Shown here one piece after another: positions 54,718-64,000 of a stretch of DNA of 64,000 nucleotides; positions within the stretch are counted from its first letter, which is position 1, and every line of letters begins with the position of its first letter. Source of the DNA: Ahaetulla prasina (taxonomy: Eukaryota; Chordata; Lepidosauria; Squamata; Colubridae); NCBI RefSeq assembly GCF_028640845.1, contig NC_080540.1:262851958-262915957 (forward strand). Reading direction: 5' to 3'. A program made the position numbers and the translations under genes. The notes beneath the pieces are model-generated. The model saw only the letters and a program-made list of their open reading frames with translations. It was not told the DNA's origin and did not search any database.

Positions 54718-57177
54718 TGATATTTTAATTTTTCATGCAGTTTGTTCATGCCTTATTAATTAAAATATTTTTCAGTGAACAAAGTAGCATGGTACATTCT
54801 TTATTTTGACCTCCAGCAGGCTTTAATTTTGTGATTTCAATTTGTTTTGAGCAGCTTTTTCAGCTAGGTGTTCCCCAGGTACAGTTGAACAATAATTCCT
54901 GGTGAATTAATTCTGGAGAATATCTCATAGATTCAAAGTATTTTAGAAGCAATATATACATTTTCTTCATTTCAGTTGTGCTGCTTGGCAACAGGGCTGG
55001 AAGTTATCCTTATGATGCAATCCAAAATGGAGAAGAAGGGTAAAAATGATGACAACCCTTGGAAATAATAAGCCAAAATAATGACTTTGCTGCTAAGGTG
55101 ATGCTTTGGCAAGATACAGGATATTTTATCTATACAAAACTCCCACTAATTAAAAAATATGGATTTTATTTCTAATGAAAACCATTCATTGTTATATTCT
55201 GGTTATTAAAAACAAGCTATGCAGTTATAAGGAAGTATCAGAAACAGTATATGAAGCTGAATATGGACCTACTGTTCCACATCCTACTTCACTAATAAAA
55301 AGCCAATGGAGATATCCCCAGGAAGAACATAAGAAGTTCCTTCTGCTGAGTCAGGTCTATCTAACTTTATTTACCTTGACATTATCTTGAACATTGTAAC
55401 TTTTCAGGCATTAGAGATGAGCCTTCCCGCTCCCTATTCTTAGATAAGTGGGTTAGCTTGCATGACAGTGATAGCGACACTGTGGCTTCGCTAAGCCATA
55501 ATAACCTTTATTTATGGCCATGTTTGAAATGGAACCTGGATTAGTGGCCACCATGCTGTTTTGTTGCTTTTTCTTATCCGTGAAAGCTTAACCTGCTTTA
55601 TTTGCAGGTGTCTTCCAAGTCTAAACAATTTTAACAAGCAATTAGTTTCAAAGGAATTTTGAATTAGAATTGCACTTTCTAAGTTTACATGTAAACCCTT
55701 TCTGTTTCATTTGACTTTCCAGAGACTTTCCTGTTCCATATTTGTTTGGGACTGGGAAATTCTTTCTTTTCTACCTGTATGTTCCCACTAAAACCTCAAA
55801 TCATCTCCATACTTGGAGGGAAAAAAAACCCTGCCATTATCTTCAGTTAAAACTTTTTCTCAAACTGGATTAGAAGGAATAATCTTAGTTTCTTCTTGTT
55901 CAGAATGAGTCTGGAAACATTTGTTAAAATATCAACATGCTTGATGAATGGATTCATTTACAAGCCACAGAAGACTATAGTTTCAGAGGAAGAGATCTTG
56001 ACCACCGCATTCCCTGAAGCTCACTGTTCTATGTTCTTTGGTTCTTGCTGCAATATCGCTTACTTTTTAACCATTTTTGAATTCAAAATATTTATATGTT
56101 CTTGAGTAAAAATGCCAATAAAAAACAATACACATTAATACAATCCTTCTTTGGTGAAAAATAATAGTGTTCTAATGAGATCTCCATTTTACTTACACCT
56201 CTCAGTTTTTGACTGATTTTTCCTTGCCTGTCCCCATTTAATATAACTGTAAGTTCTGAAAAATAAAAAAATAATAATTAAAAATTATGCAAAGAGGGAC
56301 CTTCCTGGATGTTGGCTTGGCTACTCCAGTGCCTTTTCATATCTATCTGAACTTGGTGCTTTTGAACATTTGAAATCCAATTCTAAATTCTGCCTGTGAA
56401 TTCTCTTCCTTTTTAAGAACGATGCACATGAGTTTTTTATGACTGTCATTTGTTGACCTCCCAAAACTTATTGCAAAGAAAAGAAGAAAAGAAAATATTC
56501 TGAAAGAGTTTAATAATATCCCCCCTCCCCAATCAAATAATGCAAACTCCGTTCCCTGAATATGGAGAACAGAGAAATACAGAACAGTCCCAAAATGGCA
56601 TCTGTTCTTTATACTAAAATGAAGAAGCTGCAGAAGGTTTGTGGAAACTTGCTGAGGTTTGTTGTCACTTAGCAGGAAGTGTTCAGGAGTTTGTGAAGAA
56701 CAAAATTACAATTTGTCAAATGTTGCAAACCTCAGAGTGCTCAGCACAGTATCTGATTTCACTGTTTCTGTAAATAGGCATTCATTTGACATGGTTTCAA
56801 GATGACCAACTTTTTGTTTACTGGTAATACTCTATTCTTCTAACTTTGGGAAAAAAACAAAAAAAAAGTCTTTGCATATAGATAAGGCTAAACATTCTTT
56901 TTAACAGAAGTAGTATTTATTTAGCTGTTTCTAGGCAACTATATTCTGCTGGAATTAAGAGAATTAAGGCATAATGTTTTTTGACAAGCATGTCCCATCA
57001 TTATGTGTTATGAACTTAGTTTTAATAAGGGCTTCCTAACAGATTCCTGGGAACCTGCTTTCCACATAGATGTTCCTAAGATAATACCCAGCTAGTTGCC
57101 CCCGATATTCTCTTCAAAAGCTAAAAGCACCCAAGGAACATAGATGCTGGTCAGAAAAAAAGGAGACATCTGCATTC
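54718..57177. other. No recognised feature
   Basis: About 2.4 kb without any gene or repeat I can name; short open frames only. Confidence 0.45.
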
Positions 57178-57775
57178 CCTTTCTATAATGAGCGTGTCCA
57201 GAAATTTTTTACAAGAAGAGTTCTCCACTCCTCTGATTACAACAAAATACCTTATGCCACCAGACTTGAAATCCTGGGTTTAGAAAATTTAGAACTCCGC
57301 CGCCTTCGACATGACCTGAGTTTAACTCATAAAATCATCTGTTACAATGTCCTTCCTGTTGAAGACTACTTCAGCTTCAATCACAACAATACACGAGCAC
57401 ACAATAGATTTAAGCTTAATGTGAACCTTTCCAATCTTGATTGCAGAAAATATGACTTCAGAAACAGAGTTGTTAATGCCTGGAATGCACGACCAGACTC
57501 TGTGGTCTCTTCCCAAAATCCACAAAGCTTTAACAAAAAACTATCTACTATTGACCTCACCCCATTCCTAAGAGATCTGTAAGGAGCGTGCATAAGAGCA
57601 CCAACGTGCCTACTGTTCCTGTCCTAATGTTCCCTTTGATTGTATCCAATTTCATATAGTTATTACATACTTATGATTATATATATGCTTATATATCGTA
57701 TAGTTATTTCATGCTTATGCTTATATATACTGTTGTGACAAATAAAAATAAAAAAATAAAAAAAATAAAAATATA
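57178..57775 (+). mobile_element. Jockey/CR1-superfamily LINE 3' end
   Basis: Plus-strand copy of the family at 31881-32620. An almost continuous frame from about 57185 to 57581 reads ERVQKFFTRRVLHS, then LEILGLENLELRRLRHDL, then DYFSFNHNNTRAHNRFKL, then NRVVNAWNARPDSVVSS and ends LSTIDLTPFLRDL before a stop. A short 3' UTR and an (A)n/ataaaaata tail follow. It is 5' truncated and much less decayed than the other copy. Confidence 0.8.
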
Positions 57776-57954
57776 ATCAGAGCAGAAGGACAAGAAGTTT
57801 ATGAAGAAAGAAAGATAAGAGAAAAGGGCAGAGAGAGCTGATTCTTAGACACTGTGGAAACCAATAGTCATTTGGGTTACTGATGTTTTCACTAGAGAAC
57901 TGATTTGGGAACAGGATCTAGTAGTGTTTGTGTAGTGTTTCTCAAATATGTCAA
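57776..57954. other. No recognised feature
   Basis: Short AT-rich spacer between the LINE tail and the SINE blocks. Confidence 0.4.
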
Positions 57955-58500
57955 CTTCATTTATTTTTATTCTGCCTTTATTTTTATAAATAACTCAAGT
58001 TGCCAAACATTTTCCTTACAACAACCCTGGAAGGTGGGTTGGGCTGAGACCAAGTGACTGTTGAGCCTGCTACAACTTAAACCTCCTAAATAGAAATGAT
58101 CCTTCGCTTCATTTGTTAAGAAAATTACAGTTTAGCTGTGATCAAGAGTATTGTAGTATTGCAAAGCCAGATCTGAGAATCCTGCATCAAAATCTCTAAG
58201 TTTTACTTTTCCTTCCCTTAACTGTCTCTCATTGCTCTCTCTCCCAGTGGAACCAATCAGGCAAGATGTTTTCCTAACAGTTAATCCAAGCGCAGGTTGG
58301 TATATGGCCCTCTCCTTCTTTCAGCTGGGTGACTTTGAGGCAGCGTCTGCAGGAGATACAGCACTTACTTTCATTTCCCGAAGCATATTCCCCCTTCATT
58401 CTCTTTCCCCACACTTCATGTCACTCAGCTGGCTTTTATGGCTAAGGCAAGACTAGAACTCCAAGATTCCTGGTTTCTAGTCTGGTATGTTAACCAAATA
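57955..58500 (-). mobile_element. SINE in two blocks around unknown sequence
   Basis: Block 1 (57955-58080: tttattctgcctttattttt, then aaggtgggttgggctgagacc) and block 2 (58420-58500: tcagctggcttttatggct, then tagtctggtatgttaacc) are neighbouring parts of a known squamate-type antisense SINE. Between them lie about 340 bases that are not part of the SINE and that I cannot classify. Confidence 0.6.
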
Positions 58501-61500
58501 ATATTGAACTAAATAGAACACTTTCATTGCATTAATAGAAATCATGTTTTGTTTTATTTTATTGAAAGGACCATCTGAAATATATGCATGAATCAGATAT
58601 GCATTAAAAGATTACTAAATCTAAGGGAAAATGCAAAGATGCAAAAGTTCAAATTATATTTAAAGGATGTACTTTCCCCAAGGTAAAAAAAATATGAAAG
58701 ACACTATTGTTGAAATTTTTTTTTAGTATTTCTGAAATCTATTTTCTGGCAGAATGCCAGAATCAGATTTGAATAGATAGCGCTACATCTGCTGCTTCAC
58801 CATGTTCGTCAGATTGCAATAGCCAGTTTAGATGAGAAACAAAATAGGATAATTGTCTTCTACCCCAGTCTATCATTTGGATACCTTAACAAAATATGGT
58901 TCTGTTTTGTTTATAGGTTGGTTCATACAGGTCTTTCTGGTTTTTGAAAATTCCTTATCAATAGCAGGTGTGTGAGCATTTCTGTGCTGGTAAGACATGG
59001 AGATGGTCATCAGTTAAATAGTTTTAAATGAGAGTAGGTAACTTCACAGAAGACATGACTATTAAGAGCTGCTAATCATAACAGCTGTGTGTAACCATCA
59101 GATTTTTTTTAAAAAAAGAATGATGGTACAAACTGTCTATTGCTTTCATTTCCAGCTTTTCTAGTTGCATCTAAATAATTTGGTCAGACACATTTTTAAA
59201 AATCTATTCTTGTATGGGATGGTTGGTTATCATTTATGCCATTTATGATGGCATTCAAACTTCAGAATCTGTCCCATGTAATATTTCACCCAACGCTGAC
59301 TATAAGTGCTTGGAGAAACATGTCAGTTCTTTCTTCTCTTTCTTCTCTTTTTATTCCTCACTCTCTTGTGTGGGGTTGAAGTGAAGGATTGGATATTTAA
59401 CTTTTGTTTTTATTTGCTGGTTTTATTTTATTGATATTTTATTGCACTTCATTCTATACACTGGCTTTTAAATTGTGGGATTTTTAAACTGAAAAAAAAA
59501 CATAGATCCCATCTTAAAACAGAGGCCCTTACAGAGAAATTGATGGACTGGTTTGGTGTCCTGTTCATGGAATGGGGCATGGAAATGATGTTCACTCTAT
59601 AGCCTGATATACAGTCTTCTGCATTTGTCTATCTCAGCCTGGGGTCTACCAGAAGTGTTAGGGATTCACATTAGGAATTGTGGGAATTGGATTCCAACTC
59701 ATTAAAAAAGAACAAAGTTCAAGAAAAAAAATGACTTTCAGAACTCATGAGGAACTTTTTCCAAGAGATCTTCTGAAGTTGGTTCTGATAAAGATGAAGA
59801 TAGCTCAATACTTCTGCAATTATTTCAAAAATTCTCATGAGTACATAAAAGCATTTTGGAAGCGAAAATGTTTTTGAGAAGAGATGTTCATATATTAAAT
59901 TTTATGAGAGAATTTGATACACCAGATAAGATGCATTTCTGTGTGACCTCTTTAAAAAACTGAAGAAAGGACATACTGAGACATGTTTGGTTTTAAATAT
60001 ATGCTTCCAATTTTTTTTATACAGAGCAACAATTTTTAGTTTCCTTTGTTTGAGAAACAACTGGGATTTATTTTATGACTTGATTGATTTATAAACTTAT
60101 AACAGTATAGAGAAAGTTTATTTAATCTTTTTTTGTTTGTAACAGAGTGAAGCCATGTAAATTTGTAGACTATAAATAGATGTCAACTCAACCTTAGTCA
60201 TTATACTTACAAAGAATGGTCTCCCATCACCTACAAATATAGCATGATCAATTGAAAATAACCTAATGTTGTCCATAAGAAGGGACATAGGAACACTTAA
60301 GAAATCACATAAGCATCCTTGCCCAATTCCTACAGGTAAGTCAATTAATTTTTTTAAGAAATCAACAAAAAAGAGAGAATGTATTGTACAGAATTATGCA
60401 ACACGAACTTTAAAGAACCAGATGTTCCCTGAGTCATTGCAGTGCATGTGGCAGCTACCTGGGTTGTAAAATGATAAGTTGTCAAAAGTGGGACTTAAAA
60501 CCGAAGAATTAGCAGCTGTGCTTTTACCTCCCCACCCTTCTCTCCAAAGTTTCACCTCATCAGTAGAAAGAGAGAACTTCTCCTGCTGCTAAGTACAAAT
60601 ATGTCATTTGATAATAAAAAGGAATGGAACATTGAAAAGAGAATGAAGACATCTTATGCTTAGGCTTGACTCAAGTCAACTTGAACAATATTTGGCTGAA
60701 GCTCGACTGAACAACTCTTCCTTGTGCCAATAAAAATCATTTAAAGTTGCAATCAGCCCTTCCCTTGGCAATGGGAAATGAACTGGAACTTTTTAAAAAT
60801 GTTTGGAATATGAGCTAAACCAAGAAACTTCCTAATATATTCAATGTTTTTTCCCTTTTCCTCTGCATGTTGAAAAGCTTTTGAAATCACACTAAAGCAA
60901 AACCTTGCATTAGAACACTAGTTAAGCAGGGGATTTGATTCTGAAGATAGGGCAAAACTTCACGGGTTCACTTGTCAGATAATTTGAGTTCTGACTACTT
61001 CATTGCATTTTGCTTTTATTTATTTTTCAACAGCAACCTGCTAAGAAAGGGCCCTCTGCCCCAAAAGACATCACGCTTCTCTGAGCTGAAACAGGGCGTA
61101 GTGCTGCCTTAGAATTGAGGTGGAAACAACCATGACTTCAAAAGAGATTGATTTTGGAGAGAAATCACAAAATTCTTCTCCCTCCCCACCATTTAAAAAA
61201 AATAAATCACAGGAAAACACTGTGCACCCTAACTCTTTATTTTCTCTCTCTGGATTGTGTTACCATGCAAAAGATAGTAAGGAGAAGGAGATATCAGAGA
61301 TATATGAAACCTTTCTGTTCTAAGCAAGAAAAATGGAGATATCTAGAATGGTGACTTAGTTTAAAGTCCTTATAGCACCGCAGACATCCTGGGAATTAAT
61401 GAATCTGAAAAGGAAGCTCCAATCAGTTTGCCCTAAATCATCAACCTGAAAACTGGATGTAAATACTACATTAACTAGAATGCTGTCATCACTCATTCTT

Positions 61501-64000
61501 GGAAGCCTGCTCTCTTGTCAAACAGAATACCATCATTTTCAAATTGTGTATTTACCAAAAAATAGGCATTTAAATTATGCCAATAATAATTTATTATTCA
61601 TTTTCAAACTGTAAGATACTTTGTTGATCCTGAACAGGCAGGCAGGTATCTACTGTAAATCAATATAAGGAACTTTATAGAGATGTGAGTAGCTGTGATC
61701 TGCATAAGCTTGCTAAATGGTGGGGTTTTTTGTTTCAAACCTTGGAACCAAAAATCAATCTAGATTCTAATCTAGAATTTAGAATCAATCTAAATTCATA
61801 GAAGAGCAAAATTGAAGAAATTTTAAGGAAACATAATTCTCCAGTAATCACCACACATCAGAGACATATTCAAAATGGAGCAGAAGAATTGTTACGATTA
61901 AGCATTTCCTGTGAGCTACTGCTGTCCAAATCTGTTTGCTTTTAGCAATTTATGTAGGATCCTGAAAAGCTGCCAGGAATGCAAATTGCCAGAGAAAGGT
62001 GCTGGTCACTTGGCACTCCTAAATACCACTCACTAATTGTTATTTCTATTAAAAATAAAGTGACTGAATTCTCACACAATAGCTAAATCTCAAAAGGTCT
62101 TTACAATGTTCTAAACCTGGCATTTTATATAGCACATTATAAGGTTTTAAGGGCTTGTAACCCTGTGTGAAATAATCTGGTAGTGCTTAATGAACAAGAT
62201 GCTTGCTTTAGCTTGAGCACTTTTAAAAATCTGAGTTTTGTTTCCTGCAAAATAATTTCCCTTTCAGGGTTGTTTGCAATAGAGAAGATTCTGTCAGCCT
62301 AATGTTATGTACCCCAGGCTCTTTGGCTCCCCCCCCCCAAAAAAAAAAAAAAATAACTGCGAGGGCAGAGGAGACTGTGATTTTAATCACTGGCCAAGAA
62401 GATCAGTGGGAACATGTCCCCTCAAGGCACTGAACAAAACTGCTTAACTTCAGCAAGATTGTTGTGTCACATTCCTTCAAATCATATAGTGAATTCATCC
62501 ATCCTGAACAAAGTAATGGCAACCAAATAAATTGAAACTCCATCCAGGTCTGTCTGCCTAAGTGAATCGCATTTAATTTGGGAGTTACACTTTCCTTGAA
62601 AGATCAATGCTACAGCTTCTGGATCCATCACTGTCCCAGAAAGCACAAATGACCTGAGTAGCTGGGAACATCTTTTCACACCATAAGCTGATATATCGAA
62701 CCGGCACTCAGATGGCTGACCTTTGGGTTGGATTATTTCAATGTATTATACTTGGGGTTAACTTCAGAAATTATTCAAAAGCTTCACTGGGAAATACAGC
62801 TGCCAAGATCCTGAAATAGGGAGGATCAATGCAATTATATGATGTCAACAGGACTTAGTTCAAAATGTTTGTATTCAACTTTAAAGCCAGAAAATATTGT
62901 ATAGGTTCAGGAACAGTCCCCCCCACACCCAGTCTGGCACCTTCCAAATGTGGAGTGGATGTAGTTGCCTAGAATTCCTTGGCCTTGCCAAATACCATGA
63001 TGCAGAGAGAAAACCGCCTTTGCACTGAAGGGTCCTGCTTGGAGCATCCCTTGCCCATCACAAAACACAAAAAGGAGGCTTACAGTGGTATATCTGCTGC
63101 TGGCTGCTCTCTTGACTGCAGCCCACAGAATTTTCTGTGCAGCCAGCAGTTTCAGTTTTGATTTGCTTTGTTTAATTTTTATTTTAAGTGTCCACAATCC
63201 CTGGAAAATATTATACCTCAGTGTTTATTCATTCATTTCCCTTTTCTAGTATAGTTTAATATACTTCAGTGTCATTACCACTATCATTTTAAATTTTCAA
63301 CAATTTTCTAATGATTGGGCCAACAGAGAACAATAACAATCTTGTAAGCAGAAAAATGGAGATGATAGGGTCTGAAGAGAAGCTGGGTGGATTCAGTAAA
63401 ATTATGAATGGCCAGCATATGGAGCTCATGATCTGCCACTCCTATATGAATCTATGTTGTGAGGAATCAACTGTCATTCTCTGTAGTGTTTTTATTGGTT
63501 TCCCTATTTCTAGGTTCAAGACACTTGTCCTTAACAAAGACTGTGCTGTCAGTTCTTGAATTTTACAGACATATGATAGCTGTATGTAATGGAGATATTT
63601 TCATGGCAAATAAAAAGCTTGGGCTACTATCAGCCACATAAAGCTATTTTAGCCTATTTTCTTATGGATGTTTTTGGCAATATGAATGTTAAAGAAAATA
63701 TATGCTGCCTACAATGAATTAAATTCCTAACAGGTGAATGAATCCTTGCCAAGATAATATGCTTGTCATTCCTCGTGCCCTGCAATTGTAAGTAATACAT
63801 TAGAGAATGTTCTAAATGTATTCACATTCTATAAATGGACACAATTTAAGGATTCTTTTTAGACCGACAAATTCCTTCAGGTGGTTACATATATTCTGTG
63901 CATTTAGCGCACTGGACTATTCATATTTATTTTTTTTCTTTCACCCATGGCACTGGCTTCTCACAATTAAATTTCTGATTTCTGTTAGCTTATGTCTGTG
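58501..64000. other. Long stretch with no gene recognised
   Basis: About 5.5 kb of AT-rich DNA. Short frames (for example 59680-59877, 61120-61323, 62907-63197) have no domain. A polyC-polyA run lies at about 62330-62353. Possible splice-acceptor-like sites are listed among rejected items. Confidence 0.5.

Noticed and set aside
58232..58456. Possible exon between ctctctctcccag and gcag-gttggt
   Set aside because: Acceptor and donor are plausible, but the peptide is short and unrecognised and it lies inside a disrupted SINE.
61030..61110. Possible terminal exon after ttatttttcaacag
   Set aside because: Only about 16 codons before a stop, with no recognisable protein.

Overview
The window looks like vertebrate, and specifically squamate and most likely advanced-snake (colubroid), nuclear DNA. 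The AT-rich background carries a mix of CR1, L2, Bov-B, Penelope-like and R4/Rex6-like retroelements, hAT-type MITEs and tRNA-derived SINEs. It also has several copies of an L3/CR1-type LINE tail ending in an (AATAG)n array, which I associate with snake genomes. I could not support any host protein-coding gene, tRNA, rRNA or conserved ncRNA. Every long reading frame belongs to a mobile element, so this is probably intergenic or deep-intronic sequence.

Layout. 1-2.2 kb: CR1 LINE pieces, one split by an L3-type LINE with an (AATAG)n tail. 2.2-9.1 kb: an antisense CR1 copy split first by a hAT-type MITE (2332-2704) and again by a whole Ty3/Gypsy chromovirus (2769-8614). The chromovirus has two 491-bp LTRs that look identical, a 5-bp target duplication, Gag-protease-RT-RNase H-integrase and a chromodomain. 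9.1-12.7 kb: a tandem-repeat segment, a purine tract, an R4/Rex6-like LINE remnant, an old TIR-type element and another (AATAG)n tail. 12.9-17.7 kb: a tRNA-derived SINE, a Bov-B 3' end split by an L2 3' end, a longer L2 copy, and an eroded older L2. 17.7-26.0 kb: mostly unrecognised DNA.

26.0-29.4 kb: a nearly full-length L2-clade LINE with a GC-rich 5' leader, endonuclease (one frameshift in a G run), reverse transcriptase and a 3' UUCG-type hairpin. 29.4-45.8 kb: sparse repeats, namely a Jockey/CR1-superfamily LINE 3' end, a SINE with a CR1-like tail, a perfect 35-bp palindrome, foldback and TA-flanked MITEs, L2 copies, and a hAT MITE with a perfect 8-bp duplication. 46.1-48.5 kb: a cluster of Penelope-like element fragments in alternating orientation around (TA)n tracts. 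One retains the C-terminal part of a GIY-YIG-type endonuclease, and several carry a hammerhead-ribozyme-like motif. 48.5-64 kb: mostly unrecognised DNA with a solo LTR (50541-51150), an L2 3' end, a hAT MITE, SINEs and a second copy of the Jockey/CR1-superfamily LINE tail.

The elements do not form a pathway. They form a layered insertion record in which the order of nesting can be read directly. The most interesting signals are the Penelope/hammerhead/(TA)n palindrome cluster, the young but broken chromovirus, the L2 family with a shared 3' hairpin, and the perfect palindrome at 31.5 kb.
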